This document shows, piece by piece, positions 1 to 12,500 of a stretch of DNA of 64,000 nucleotides. Below the pieces are notes generated by a model. That model did no database searches. It saw only the letters and a program-made list of their open reading frames with translations, and was not told where the DNA came from. How positions within the stretch are numbered: position 1 is the stretch's first letter; every line of letters starts with the position of its first letter. The stretch is from Phyllostachys edulis. Its lineage: Eukaryota; Streptophyta; Magnoliopsida; Poales; Poaceae. The stretch covers positions 21,174,215 to 21,238,214 of the forward strand of contig CM070561.1 in assembly GCA_036346405.1 (NCBI GenBank), in the 5' to 3' direction. Made by a program: the position numbers and the translations under genes.

Positions 1-764
1 TGGTTGAAACCCGTAAAACCGGAGTGCTCGATGGGCGGCCGCCAGAGGTTGCGCTTGTAGAGGCCGATCTGGCGCTGGAGAGGAGCTCCAGAGAAAAATC
101 AGAGGCTGTGGCGGTGGCTTGTCCTACAAAATCGAAGCTTAGCGTGGCGGTTTAGTGCTTGTTCATCGGTTTGAGTATCAAATTCTCTGCTTTGATTGTT
201 GTTTGTATTAGTTTATTTCTTGGCTGCGCTTTTTCTTGGGTATTGGCTCGGTAGAACGAAAAAAAGGGCGGTATTTGATAGAAAATTGATCACGGATGTT
301 CTTGTGTTCCGCTTGTCACCTCTGTGGCTCTGTGTGGATCGGTAGACAGGAAATTTAGATGGCTGCGGCTGTAAGCTTCTTTGCTTGTCCGATCTGTTTG
401 TGAAATCATCAAGCTTTTGCATTAAGATATTAATTATCTATTGCTTGAGGTTTTGGTGTGAATAGCTGTGGCTGCTTTCTTGATGCGACTGGTAGATTGA
501 TTGCTACTAGTAGAAGCTTTCGGCATTGATTTGTTGTGGAGCTTTGCAGCAGCAGCTTTCTTATCTTAGGCATTAATGAAAAGATGGTTTTAGTCTTTTG
601 TGTCGGGGTTTGATCGGATTCAACACAGGTCATCCGCTGTGCCTGTATACAGATCTTCATAGCTTTTATAGCTATTGGAGTGAAAGTAGTGTTGAGTCTG
701 ATCGAGGTGAAAATTAGAGAAAGCGTCTATTCACCCCCCCTCTAGTCGCCTTTCCGGTCCTACA
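1..764 (+). repeat. 5' LTR of the Sirevirus-like element (3' part only)
   Basis: This matches the last 770 bp or so of the 3' LTR at 7999-8767 and ends in CA just before the primer site. Long stretches are identical, for example around 380-470 versus 8395-8465. Clustered small differences occur at GC-rich triplets such as CTGCGC here versus CTGCAG there. The LTR should start about 1.8 kb before the window, judging from the 2.6-kb 3' copy. Confidence 0.9.
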
Positions 765-766
765 AT

Positions 767-779
767 TGGTATCAGAGCC
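767..779 (+). other. Primer-binding site, tRNA-Met (initiator)
   Basis: TGGTATCAGAGCC lies two bases after the CA end of the LTR. It is complementary to the 3' end of plant initiator tRNA-Met, the usual minus-strand primer of Copia and many gypsy elements. Confidence 0.95.
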
Positions 780-816
780 AAGTTTGCTCTTTTGTGATCT
801 TTACTGATCTTTGAGC

Positions 817-2877
817 ATGGCGACAGATATGAGGACTTGTGAGTGGTTCTTTGCGTCTTGTCGTGGTTCTTTTACCAATGGTGTTGGCCGTAACAAAATA
901 TTTGAATGTATCATAAGTGTAATGGCGATGGAGGAGGAAGTCTTTTGTGATATCTGTGGCAAATCCTTTTGTTTTGATTGTTCTAATTTCAGGGATGAGT
1001 CACTTTTAGAGCCCGAGGAGAAGAAGCCCAGTGGCGTATGTGCAGCAGCTTTTGAGGATGAACATGATGGAGAGGATTTTGATGATGAGTCTTTTGATGA
1101 TGATGATGATGACTCTTTTGAGGACGATCCCCTACTCAAGCTAAGCAAGGTGAGCAAAGAAAAACTCATTGATGGCTTGATTTCATATGAATACAAATTG
1201 CATGCTCTTAGGAAGAAAATGAAATTGCTAAAAAGAGAAAAGAATGATTTGTCTCATGAGCTCTCTGAATTGAAAACCTCCATGAGTGCTTATGATTCAT
1301 TGCTTGTAGACATGGAGAACTTGAATAACTCTTTTGCATGTCTAAAAGCTGAAAATGAATTATTGAAATCAAATGCTTCTATGCCATGTGATTCTTGTAT
1401 TGCCTTACATCATGAGCTTGATAATGTTAAGTTAGAAATAGGCAATCTTAGATCTATGGGTAGAAATGATTGTGATTTTTGTGTAGGCATGCTTGCTGAA
1501 ATTGAGAAGCTTAGATTGACTAATTCCATGCATCTTGAGCAATTAGAGAATGCTAGGGCTGAGATTATTGAAATTGAAGCTAGGCCTTGTAGCATGTGCT
1601 TAGAACATGAAAAATTGCTTAAGGATGGTTTAGTCTCTTGCAAGAATTGTGCTTGTTTAGAAACTGAAATTGATGCTTTGAACTGCATGCTTAATTCAAA
1701 TGCATCATTAATTTCTTGCACATCTTGCATTTCATTGAAGAGCGAGATCAAGTTTTTGCGCGATGATATGAGCACCATGTCATGTGACTCTTGTATTTGC
1801 CTTCACTCCGAAATTGATGTTCTCAAGATTTCTCTTGCTTCTTTGCATTCGGAGTTGAAGTCTTCTTGTGCTAAATGTGAGTCACTTGATGTTGGTTTTT
1901 GTGGCATCGCTTTGGATAGTTCTTCTTTGGTGAGTTCGACTCTTTCGGACTCTTCTTGTGTTGTCCAACGGATTTCAAAAGACAAATGTGCTTCTTTCTC
2001 AAATGGTACTAAATCCTCAAAAGAGAAGTACCATTGCACATTTTGTAAGAAGAATGGACACACTCTTGGGTTTTGCTTTCGCCGTTTGAAACATGAGCGT
2101 CGAGTGCGTCGTCGTACCTCTAGGAACACACATAGCCTTTCTCATGGCATGTGTGGGTCTAGTGTCGATACGAGGACGAGTCATGATACTAGTTCTTCTA
2201 GGACTTCTTCTTTGAGCCATAATGGTGCTTTGTCCTCTCGGACCGTGTCTACTAGTAGACCTTTACATCATTGCTCATTTTATGGGAAGAATGGACATCA
2301 TGCAGATTTCTGTTTTCGGCGTGCAAAACATTTGCGTCGAGCTCATGCTTCTAAGTCTCCTAGTGGGTATAGTCTTTCTCATGACATGCACACTAAAGAG
2401 CCAAGCATGAAGACTCGCTTTGTTGATGGCTTCTTTGACACCTTTTCTAGTGGTGTCGGACAGCACCGTGGGCATGGTTTGCATAGTTTTGGTTTTGGTC
2501 CACGAGTTGCCCCGAGGCAGGATTTCCGCCATTTTCCCAGAGGTAGACCTCGTTTTGTTCATCGAGGTACACACCCACGGCATGGTTGTGTGAGTTCTTT
2601 TGATGCTTCTGTTGGTTCTCATCTTGGTGCTTTCAAGCAAGGCCATTGCCGCTTTTCTAGAGATGGACCTCATTTTCCTCATCGAGCTGTCCACTCGCGG
2701 CGTGCCTTCAAGGATGAGATTGGATCTTCTTGCATGGACCATCATTTGCATCATGCTAACTCACATAATGTTTCGACTGCTTCTGGTGGTGGTGTGTCCA
2801 AGGTTTGGGTTCCTAAGCATTTACTCTCTAACCCTTCGGGACCCAAGACTCGGACACCTTGTCTTTCTCATGTGTAG
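817..2877 (+). CDS. Gag-like nucleocapsid protein of the Sirevirus-like element
   Basis: This 686-residue frame opens at ATG 817, shortly after the primer site, and would encode the structural particle protein. The N-terminal part has a CDICGKSFCFDC cluster (about residues 47-58). An acidic Asp/Glu run (about 80-105) follows, then a long coiled-coil stretch (about 110-380). The coil is punctuated by CxxC pairs near residues 191, 219, 258, 275, 301, 323 and 351. A canonical CCHC zinc knuckle follows (C407, C410, H415, C420). A second knuckle has lost one ligand (C486, Tyr489, H494, C499). The C-terminal third is rich in His, Arg, Gly and Ser, as expected for nucleic-acid binding. The frame stops just where protease would begin in an autonomous Copia polyprotein, and no protease, integrase or RT follows. 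The intact length suggests it is young or still selected. The gag role is inferred from position and knuckles. Confidence 0.75.
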   Translation: MATDMRTCEWFFASCRGSFTNGVGRNKIFECIISVMAMEEEVFCDICGKSFCFDCSNFRDESLLEPEEKKPSGVCAAAFEDEHDGEDFDDESFDDDDDDSFEDDPLLKLSKVSKEKLIDGLISYEYKLHALRKKMKLLKREKNDLSHELSELKTSMSAYDSLLVDMENLNNSFACLKAENELLKSNASMPCDSCIALHHELDNVKLEIGNLRSMGRNDCDFCVGMLAEIEKLRLTNSMHLEQLENARAEIIEIEARPCSMCLEHEKLLKDGLVSCKNCACLETEIDALNCMLNSNASLISCTSCISLKSEIKFLRDDMSTMSCDSCICLHSEIDVLKISLASLHSELKSSCAKCESLDVGFCGIALDSSSLVSSTLSDSSCVVQRISKDKCASFSNGTKSSKEKYHCTFCKKNGHTLGFCFRRLKHERRVRRRTSRNTHSLSHGMCGSSVDTRTSHDTSSSRTSSLSHNGALSSRTVSTSRPLHHCSFYGKNGHHADFCFRRAKHLRRAHASKSPSGYSLSHDMHTKEPSMKTRFVDGFFDTFSSGVGQHRGHGLHSFGFGPRVAPRQDFRHFPRGRPRFVHRGTHPRHGCVSSFDASVGSHLGAFKQGHCRFSRDGPHFPHRAVHSRRAFKDEIGSSCMDHHLHHANSHNVSTASGGGVSKVWVPKHLLSNPSGPKTRTPCLSHV

Positions 2878-5800
2878 GTACCAAGAACGCGGGTTGGAGA
2901 ACATGGACTTAAGGATTCTGATGTTTTGCTTCATTACTTGATCGAGACACTTGATGGTTCTCCACTCCAATGATGGCCTCCAAGAGGCATGTGCTTTCAT
3001 GATTGGTGCTTTCACATGTTTGGTGAGCTATCTTATACCTTCATGCATTTACCTTCCTGATTACTCATACTTGGCATGTTGTGCTTTGCTTTGTGCTCTC
3101 TTGTACCTTATTGGCATGTGTTACTCTTGTGATATCTTTCATCATGCTTTTACCTTGCTTGTACTTCCATGTATCATATTGTTGTTCTTAATTTCCATGG
3201 GTGTATAAGTTTGGTCTTGTCTTCATGAGCCTGTGCTATTTGTTCATGATTTTTCTTGCTCCTGTTGACTTTTGCCTTGTGTATCCACATGTTCACTTGA
3301 TATCCATGTTAGCATTCATTATTCATGATTTGTTCTAAAATGCTTTTTGCTTACATGGTTATTGTGCTTTACTATTAATTGTGGATGCATGAGTCTTGCC
3401 ATAGCTTTCACTAGCATGCTTTACTTTTGACTGTATATATGATGAGTGATTTGCTATGTGCTTATTTGCTTGCTCCTATGCTTTATTGTTGATTAAGGAT
3501 AGTTTGAGCTTTGTCATGTCTTGGATAGCATGTGTTGCAATTGATTTGTCTATATTCATGCTCATATCCTGAACTGTTGTTTATATGCTTAAATGAGCTT
3601 TGGATCATCTTTTGCTATCCTTGCTAGTCATGTGTCTTGGTACTGTTTCTTCAGATAATGTCTCACTAACCCAGTACCAAGGCATAGACTTTTTCTGTCT
3701 CTTTGGTGTAGTCTTTCAGCTGAGAAGAAGAACATGTGGTTCAACAAGTGTTATCACCTCAAGCTGTTGGTTCTTCTTCATTTATGCCTTCAATGATGAC
3801 TATCACTTCTCGGAGACGAACGAATTTGAGATGAGGATGATGGGTGAGCGCAACTACCTTCTGAAGCTTTAAGGAATGGATCTTCATCCATCATGACTAC
3901 ATCTCACTGCCAAGCAGTGTGACTCAGGTTCGAGCTTCTATACCCTATATTTGTGTATGGTATCCCTAGTCTACCTTGCATTGCATCTGGTTCTTGTCAG
4001 GTGTTGGGTTTGTCGAGTTCAGGGTAGATAGGAGGCTTTGTTCCAGCACGTGTCTTTTCTAGGCACTCTTCTTATCCCATGATTTGCTAGGATGCATTCT
4101 TCTCACAACCTAAGTTGAGTTTGTCTCCCAATCACTAGTGTTAGCAGGTTTTTGAGTTGCCTGTAAGCTTTTTAGTGTTGGTGTTTCGCTCCCTAGCTTT
4201 TCGAGTTGCTTTTCCTAGAGATCGTGTGGCGTTTGAGGTCTTTGTGCTAGTTTTTGTGGAGTCCTAGGTCTTTTGGCAGATCTCCCCTCAAAGCTTTTTG
4301 ACCCAACAAGGTTTGCCACCTTGAGATGCAAGTTAGGGATAATTTATCCCTATGGGTTGGTTTGAGGGGGAGTTGGTTCTTTTCGGAACTTTCTTAGTTC
4401 TTTTCTGAACCTTTCTTGTTCATCTGAACTTTCCTTGTTCATTTGAACTTTTGTGGATCTTTTTTGATACCTTCTTCAAGTGGTATCTTCTTTGGATCTT
4501 TTTGATCCTTGTGATCTTTTTAGGCTTTTACATCTTTTGTGCATCTCATTGTATCATATTGCATATATATGAAAATCACAATAAAATCACAAAAAGATGC
4601 ATTGTTATATAAGCTTTACCGCTTCTTTCTTTTAATTAATGAAGCTTTCCTTATTACCCTCTTGAGCTTTGGTATGTCAAATTCTTGCTCAAGATTGTGT
4701 CTTGTTCTTTGACTTGCTAGAATTATCATGCTTTCACATGTGCAGCAATGTCTTTGCTAAATGAGCTAGAACTTTTAATATAACTTGAACTGAAAATTGC
4801 AATTTGTGGATCTTTTAGCTAGTTGCACAATTAGTGATCCTTTTGTGACATTGGCCCTGTCGAAATTGCTTTGTTAGCTCTAGAATCTAGTATTGAACAT
4901 CTTTGAGCTTTCAGTTCTTTAAAGAATCTAAAACAGCCCTTGTGCAAAATGAAAAATGATCTCTTTTGTGCGAAAAAACTGATCTCACCAATTCTTTCTC
5001 ATGAGACGGCTTGCCATTGTACTAGGCATGAACTCAGGGGAGTTTTGGATGACCTAGACTACTCTTTTAAGCTTTTGTTGCTTGGGATGGTCGTACTAAG
5101 GCTTGAGATCTAGCACATGGCTAAAAATGCAAATTGTCAAATTGGTTGAAGCTTAGGAAGAGGTTGTGGATGGCTCCTAGTCCAGGATCGTCTTTACTAA
5201 GATAGACCTTTTATCAACTTGAATATTCATTGCAAATGAGGAATAGTTGAAATTTGGGCTTTTGACAAAAATTGAGCTAAATGATTCATTTTATGACTTT
5301 TTGTCTCTAAGATGGTCTTTGCTAGCTTCTGGATCTCACAATGACATTCTGATATGGCCATTATCACTTTAGGATAACTGTTGTTGAACTTGCTAATTTT
5401 GATGCATTGCTTAATTTAATCCAACAACATGTGATATATTGAGCTCATTAGCCTAGCTTTGCTTTATATGTCTTAACATGATCTTGCTAGCGTTGTCAGG
5501 CTTGTTGTATCTTGAGTAATGGTAGAAATGCTAGCCTGTTCAATTGAGTAATCTCCAAAGCTTCTTTTACCTAAAAATTGAAAAATCAAAACAAAAATGA
5601 AGCTACCCCATTGCATTTCATGCTTGCTCTTTCTTTTGCTTCTTCCTTGCTTGTGCATCAGTCATCTCTGGATGAGAGGAAGGGATGATTCCTTGATGAA
5701 TCCATTGTCAAAGGGGGAGAAGATATAGAGAAAATGTAATGTTAATAAGTTTTGTAAAGGGGAGAAATGGAGAAATTGAAATTTCATATTCTCTCTTTTA

Positions 5801-6163
5801 AATTGATGATCATAGTGAGGGGGAGCATTCATATTGCATTCTTTTGGTCTTATTGCCTTTTCTGAACTTGAATTGCAATTCTTGAAGCCTCACAATGATC
5901 TAAGGTCAAATAGAACAATTGTTTCTTTCATATGGACCTTAAGTGAGATTTTTGTCGATTCTATGGAATTTGAAGCTTTCTTGCTTCTTTTTGCCTTATC
6001 TCACTTGCTTTTGCTATTCTGGAGCCAGCTTAGTCTTTTCCATTGCTTTTTCTTGCATATGGACCAAGTTGTGCTTTTGTGCGAAAACTGCGAGTACTTT
6101 GTTTTTCAAACCACAAACTTACATTTTCTGAGAGATTGCCAATGTGTTCATCAAGGGGGAGAT
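2878..6163 (+). other. Non-coding interior of the Sirevirus-like element with repeated polypurine tracts
   Basis: I see no pol or env domain in any frame here; the sequence is T-rich on the plus strand. Purine tracts of the GGGGGAG type occur at about 4364-4372, 5711-5720, 5756-5767 and 5817-5825. The last, AAGGGGGAGA (6153-6162), sits next to the 3' LTR and is the likely plus-strand primer. Repeated tracts before the 3' LTR are a known trait of Sireviruses. Confidence 0.65.
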
Positions 6164-8767
6164 TGTGGATATCATGGGGATATGCCCATGATCTTAGGAT
6201 GATGAAACAATTGGCAATGTGGCTTTTGGTTTGAAGTTTCATGTGTTTTCGACAAAGTTTCAGATCTGTCAGTCGTGGGTCGGTCCGGCTTTTGTGCTGA
6301 ATGTTGATATAAGTGGTGAATTGATTTTGGGATAGGTCATATCCATATTTGTTAATGCATATGTGTTGCATATTGCATATTTTGGCTAACGTGGGTCAAG
6401 TTGTGAAGAACTTGTTCCCGGATTCGTATTTGCTTGTCTATTGATGTGCAGGTGGCTTGCAGGTCAATGACGGTCAACGACGAGGAGGATCGGGACTAAG
6501 CTTGGAGAGCTGAGGTCCAGAACGATCATGGATGCCGTGTGAGGTCAAGTGACTCAAGCGTGGCGCAGAATGGACGAGGATGACCGAGCAGGCGATTCGG
6601 CGGCGATCGTTGGATCAAGCGGCGAGGAGTCGTTCAAGTGCTCGATGGTGCGGTGGGATCCGGACGGAGAGACTTGACGACATGGAGCCGTTGATCAACC
6701 TACATGTGGCGAAGCAGGCGATTGCTTCAACAGATGGACTCGGTCTTTTGGAAAAGATCGAGAAGGGGTATTTTGGTAATTTTACCAAATACCATCTTGG
6801 TGACCTTTTGACTAAGCCGCGGCGTGGGTCAGCGCATGGTGAAGTGGTTTAGATCAATCGACGATGAAGATGGTGCTTTGAGATGCGTGCGTGTGTGTTC
6901 CGTTGATGTTGGGCCCTAACGGAAGCCCATTAGGGTAAATCATCTAGAAGGTCTTTAGGGTTTGTTGTTGCCCTATAAAAGGAATTGTAGATGGGTCATT
7001 TGAAGTCTGCATGGAAGAGCCACAGGCGGGTAGAGAGAGCTACCAGAAAAAATGGCGCTACCAGAGGCCTTTGTCTTATTCTTGAGAGAAAAATTTGTGG
7101 CTGCGCCTGTTGCTTACCAAGAGAGAGCCTTTGGCGGCGATGTCTCTTCCAGAGAGAAAAAAAGAGACGAGCGCCCGTGAAAAATTGGGCGACGCGCTAC
7201 CAGAGATCTCGACGGCAATTTGTCCAAATTTCAAGAAAAAATCGGTGCGGGTGAGGCATTGATGATTTGATATTGCTGTATTGATGCACCTGTTTTTTTT
7301 ATGTTGTTGAATCCTTGTTTTGTGTGAAGCTTTGGTTTTTTTATTGCTTGGATACTGCTTGTCTATGCCGACTTGTTTGCGGCTTTATGAGATTGCGATC
7401 ATAAAAATCGAGATCTGGTAGCGTTTGTAGCTTTGATTGCTAGTCTCTCAGAGTGTGTGAATCTGTTTTTTTTCTTCTCTGGCGTTTGATTGAATGGTCC
7501 TTAGGAGCCGGCGGCTTGGTGCATACTTTGTTATGATCTTTTGGTCGGTCTCGCTTTGAGTGCTCCGGAAATTGAGTCGTGCGGCGTGTGTGCCAGAGAA
7601 GTAAAGAAGCAAAACAGGTGTCTGGCGGCTTGTGGCTGCGTTTTAGACCGAATTGTTTTGATGGGTCATGTGCAGACTGGAACTCTGAGTTCATTGTAGC
7701 AACTGTATTTGTCTGCCAGCGAGTTTTGTGTTTGAAGTTCTGGGCGGCGGCCTTTAGCATCGAGTCATTTCTGGCTGATTCCTGTTTTAAGCTTTTTTAT
7801 TTGGCTGCAATCTGTTGCGGGTGAGGTTTTGGTCGGATTGGTTTTGATCTGATTTTCTTGGCTGCCATCTGATCCGACTACTGCTTCGTTTGGTGCTTTC
7901 AATTCCTTAGCTGCTGTTAGATTTTCTTTTCTGCTTTGGACTGCAGTTTTTCTTGTGTTTGCAGCTTGGCGGCGGTAGCTCCTTAAAAGCCCTGTGCGCT
8001 GGTTGAGAGCCCCGTAAAAACCGGAGTGCCTGATGGGCAGAGCTTTTAGGTTGCGCTTGTAGAGGCCGATGCAGCGCCTGGAGAGGAGCTCTGCAGAAAA
8101 AATCAGGAGACTGTGGCGGTGGCTTGTCCCTGCAAAATCAGAAGCTTGGCAGCGGCAGTTTAGTGCTTGTTCATCAGTTTGAGTATCCAAATTCTCTGCT
8201 TTGATTGCTGTTTGTATTAGTTTATTTCTTGGCTGCAGTTTTTCTTGGGTATTGGCTCGTAAGCAGAAAAAAGGCGGTGTTGATAGAAAATTGATCACGG
8301 ATGTTCTTTGTCCGCTTGTCACCTCTGTGGCTCTGTGTGGATCGGTGAGCAGAAATTTAGATGGTGCTACCGTAAGCTTCTTTGCTTGTCCGATCTGTTT
8401 GTGAAATCATCAAGCTTTTGCATTAAGATATTAATTATCTATTGCTTGAGGTTTTGGTGTGAATAAAGTGGGTCGCTTTCTTGATCTGTTGGTAGATTGA
8501 TTGCTACTAGTAGAAGCTTTCGGCATTGATTTGTTGTGGAGCTTTGTAGCAGCAGGTTTCTTATCTTAAGCATTAATGCAAAGATGGTTTTAGTCTTTTG
8601 TGTCGGGGTTTGATCGGATTCAACACAGGTCATCATTGTGCTCAGTATCTGAGATCTTCATAGCTTTTATAGCTATTGGAGTGAAAGTAGTGTTGAGTCT
8701 GATCGAGGTGAAAATTAGAGAAAGCGTCTATTCACCCCCCCCCTCTAGTCGGCTTTCCGGTCCTACA
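6164..8767 (+). repeat. 3' LTR of the Sirevirus-like element, complete
   Basis: The LTR starts TGTGGATATC directly after the purine tract and ends GGTCCTACA, giving 2604 bp. It carries a TATA box at about 6973. Its last 770 bp match the window's first 764 bp. The five bases after it (AGTTG) would be the target duplication, but the partner lies before the window. Confidence 0.9.
6973..6980 (+). promoter_or_regulatory. TATA box in the Sirevirus-like LTR
   Basis: CCCTATAAAAGGAA is a strong TATA match about 0.8 kb into the LTR. It is followed by GC-rich, repetitive leader-like sequence, so it is the likely U3/R promoter of the element. Confidence 0.6.
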
Positions 8768-9500
8768 AGTTGTGTGCTCATGGATTGAGTTTTGTCCTCT
8801 ATGGATGGAGTGGCTGTAAACCCTCTCAACCTCAGATCAATCTATGGATGATTCCCAAAGACGAGTCTCTTTTGCGTTTTTGCTCTATATTTGAGATTTT
8901 GGAGGTTTCTTTGATCTAGTGCTTTTTGGTTGGTTTCGTGCCTTCTTTCACCTTGCTGTGACTTGTGGGAACTTATCTAAGATCACCTAGATCATCAATC
9001 TCCCACGAGCAAGTGTTGGATCAAGTTTTTCGTTTTGCTCGTTTTTGTACCCTCCTTCGGTAAAACTGAAAAAGATCAAAACTTTGACGTGGATCTACTC
9101 AATCGCTGCTTGGAATAGGTTCAAAATATCCTTAGGAAGGTGTGTTCCAAGTTTGGTCAAGTTTGGCCGTGTAGATCAAAAGTTTGATCGATTTTCGTTT
9201 TGGATCGAGTATGCCTGCTTGTTTACAGTCGGGGCTGGTCAGACCGTTTTCATAACGCCGGTCAAACCACCCGTCGGTCTGACCGAAGTTTTGCCAGTGG
9301 TCTGACCGATTTTCAGGTTAGGGTTTGGTTTTGTTGGTTCGTTGCTTTGGGGATTTTGGTTCGGGTTCAACACAAGTCTTCTACTGTTGATCCTCATAGC
9401 TCTCATAGCTATTGAGGTGAATCTGGTGTTGAATCTGAATGAGGTGAAAATTAGGCGAACTCCTATTTACCCCCCCTCTAGTCGCCTTTTCGGTCCTACA
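8768..9500 (+). repeat. 3' end of a second, related Copia LTR
   Basis: Its last 85 bp or so (about 9415-9500) resemble the end of the neighbouring LTR, sharing GGTGAAAATTAG, a run of Cs, CTCTAGTCG and a final GGTCCTACA. The rest is diverged from it, and about 9235-9315 contains repeated GGTC/GACCG motifs. The Sirevirus-like element therefore abuts, and probably inserted into, an LTR of a relative. Everything 5' of this fragment lies outside the window. Confidence 0.65.
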
Positions 9501-12500
9501 GCTTCTGTACTATCTTTCTTGTTGTTAATCTATGATATGATGTGATATCTTATATCTATGAATTTATTCTATGATCGTCATGAGATGATCCTATATATTC
9601 ATAACTGAATACATTGGTTATGCGTGTTGATAACATATGTTAAGAAGTTGAGGACGTGGTTGTCACTCTAGGATTCACCAGGTTACACCACTGTTCGTGG
9701 TATGTGGTTAGGGGAGTAGTTACCCCGAGTACCATAGTTTCAGGTGTTGAGCGTGAGTTGCTTTAGAAAGTTGTTCTCTTCCATGATTTTTGAATTTGTC
9801 AAATTCTTGTTCTGTGGTGGTTGATGAATTTCTCTTAGGTTCGTGGTTCATGGTAGTTGATGAGTTTCAATGGGTCTTTAATGGTTCTCTGAAACAATTA
9901 TTGTTTTTCGATTGTTGAGTTGCTTTAACTACTTGTGATCTTCGTCAATTGGCAATATTGATATTTCCATTGTTGTTCCTTCTTTCTCATTCGAAAAGGA
10001 CGACTCATTTACTCGTTTGATAGTTTGGATAATGAGAGTTTCCCGTTGTAGGTTCGTTAACATGTGAAAGCTTTGGCTTTATGTGTTTCTTTTGGATTAC
10101 TTCGAGCGTTGAGGTTTAAAGTCTCTCTTTTGCTGAATGAAGGTATTAGAATCCTTTTGTGATGTCTTAGCATGCTTAAAATGAGAAGTTATAACTAAAC
10201 GAATAAATTGTTATGATATAAGTTACCAAGTTGGGTTTTTAGCGTGGTGCAAATCAATTATTCTTAACTACCATCCATGAAAGTGAAATTGATTAATTTG
10301 AGATGTCCTTGTATTTGATACATGGTGTATGTTAAATAAAAGCCTGTCCATGTCCGTTCAGAACCTATGGATCTTACATAGGTGCTAGATTTACCTATTT
10401 CCTGATATGCTAAAATTTTTGAAACCTGTACAAAGGACCAGATGGATGCTGGTGTATCGATTTGTGAAACCTTGTTTATAGAAAATTATGTTAGTTAATC
10501 GTTAATCATGTTTTGAAATGATTTCTGAACAAAGGTGAAATGTTGAATCTATGTTTATAAGTGGTTATGTGATTGCAAATAGAATTAGTACCGTATGTAC
10601 ACACATGATTAGTACAATCACCAATTGTTAATGAGCGCTGAAGATGGTGTTGAGCAACACCAACAGTTGAATAGATGAATTTCATAAGTAGTCTTTGATA
10701 GCATGCCTTGTGATATTGTTATTGCTTAGCATAATCTTGATATACTAAATTTGTTTCAACCTTGTGGTTTGTGTTTCCTTTGGAAAGTTTTAGGATGGAG
10801 TAATAAAGTTTGATGATTCTTGGTACTAGTGATTGTTGTCGTTGCTATTAAATCGTCAGAATGTGAGATTGATGTTAATACTTGTAGTAATTTGGTCACC
10901 CGGTGATATCGCTTAAAGGAGAATATTTCAAGGTTAGCTTTCATGATATTTTGGAGCTCATGAATCATCTGGTAGCTGAAATTATTTTGAATAAATTGAG
11001 GTATTGGATTGACCTGTTGCTTCTTAGGAGGTTGGTGTGATTTAGTCTTAAAAGTTCTTTGGTTTGAGTTCGCAAAGTGAGGTTGCAATCAAAGAAAACT
11101 TTTTGTTGATTTCTTCAAGAGGAAATCAATCCGTTTGCTTTCCGTGAAATCCTGTAAATGATAAAGTTTCGAGTTTGTGGCTGGGATCATTTGCATCTCA
11201 TGTTTCATGTGTAGTTGAACTGTTCCGAGCAAATAGGACGTGTTGAAGAATTTTATTGGTTCTTAATTAGTTCTTGTGGTTTGGACTAAAGACCTTATCT
11301 TGTTCGTTGTGGCAAATTGTTGTTAGTCAAAGGATTAATTTCATTGTTAAAGGAAAGAGTGCAATAGGAGTATTTGAGAATTTGAGTCAAGTTTTGTAAC
11401 TTGTGGTTATTTGAATCGTTCCTAGACTTTCTGCTCTTTCCGCTCAAGAGATGTCGAGTTTCAATCGCAATGTCTTTTTCTTATTGGCTGTTATTTGCTA
11501 CTCCTTTTTGAGGGATGTGTGCCCTCAACTGTGAACTCAACTTTCGTTTTTCCGAGATCCTCGTTACCAGATTATTTCTTTTGGTTTCGTGCTCACGGTG
11601 AGGAGCAACGTTTTCCTGTGTGACGAAACTTGTCATTGTTCGCCTCTTTCTTTTGAGAAAGGATCAACAGTTTTATGTTGCAAAGTTTTACAAAGCGTAA
11701 ATTGGCAACTGTTTGGTGGTGGTTAAATACAGGTAGTGGTGAGATTTTGCTACCAAACTATTGGAGGAGTAGTAGAAGATGAATTGGTTTTGACCTGTAC
11801 CTCTTGGAGGAAAGTTGATTTAAATGGAATGTTTGGCCTCGAAGTAAATCTGAACAGTGTTACGACTGAGTAGAACCTATAGTATAGCGAAATTCCAGAA
11901 CTTCAGTTCATGTTGAAAGGTTGGGGATTATCGAAGGTATGGAAGCCTTGATCAATTTTATTGAGTAACGCAATTGGAAAGTATTGCGATAATGTGTGGG
12001 TGATTCTTGATGATGTCAATGAGTGAATATGTTAGATTTGTGGGGATGTTAGAGATTTAATCCGATGATTTCACTATCTGTTAAGAGAAATTCGTTGTAG
12101 AGGTCTTGGAGGTTAAATTTGGGCTTTGCATTTTTATACTAGGTTTTTGGTCGCCCAAAGATTGTGTGTAGAGGAGATAGAAAACTGGAGTATTCTGAGC
12201 AGTGGAATGATTGTTGATAGAACCCTTCTGATGTAGTTCATGAGCGGGCGTACTGAGGATTCTGAGTTGTTATTCTGGAAAATTGGAGGTAATGTGATTG
12301 CGTGGGACCTATTTTTTTTGTGAAGCTTTGGGTGCCTTCTATCAAATTAATTTCGTCAGTAGGATGAGTTGCCTAGAGTATTCAGCGGATTCAATAGAGT
12401 CTCTCCACCATGGTGTGGATGATGTATTTCATTTTGAGCATAATTTGAGAATGTTTAATTAATAGGTTTAAGCTCGTGTGGTAAGCGATAAATTCGAATT

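Larger units (their letters stand above)
1..8767 (+). mobile_element. Non-autonomous Sirevirus-like (Copia) LTR retrotransposon, 5' end outside window
   Basis: The sequence at 1-764 recurs at about 7999-8767, so these are the two LTRs of one element; the start of the 5' LTR lies before the window. A tRNA-Met primer site follows the 5' LTR and a purine tract precedes the 3' LTR. The interior (765-6163) holds one long gag-like ORF and then about 3.3 kb with no pol domains in any frame. Several GGGGGAG tracts upstream of the 3' LTR, the cysteine-rich coiled-coil gag and the CCHC knuckles resemble the Sirevirus/Maximus lineage of Copia. An element with gag only fits the class called TR-GAG, which would need a relative's enzymes to move. 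Lineage is inferred from architecture, as there is no RT to place it. Confidence 0.8.

Noticed and set aside
2275..2754. Open frame of 159 codons antisense to the gag-like ORF
   Set aside because: It is the mirror of a biased coding frame; the plus-strand frame has knuckles and the right position.
8768..9500. Considered as part of the Sirevirus-like element's own LTR
   Set aside because: The element's LTR already ends in CA at 8767, matching its 5' copy at 764, and only the last 85 bp or so of this block resemble it.
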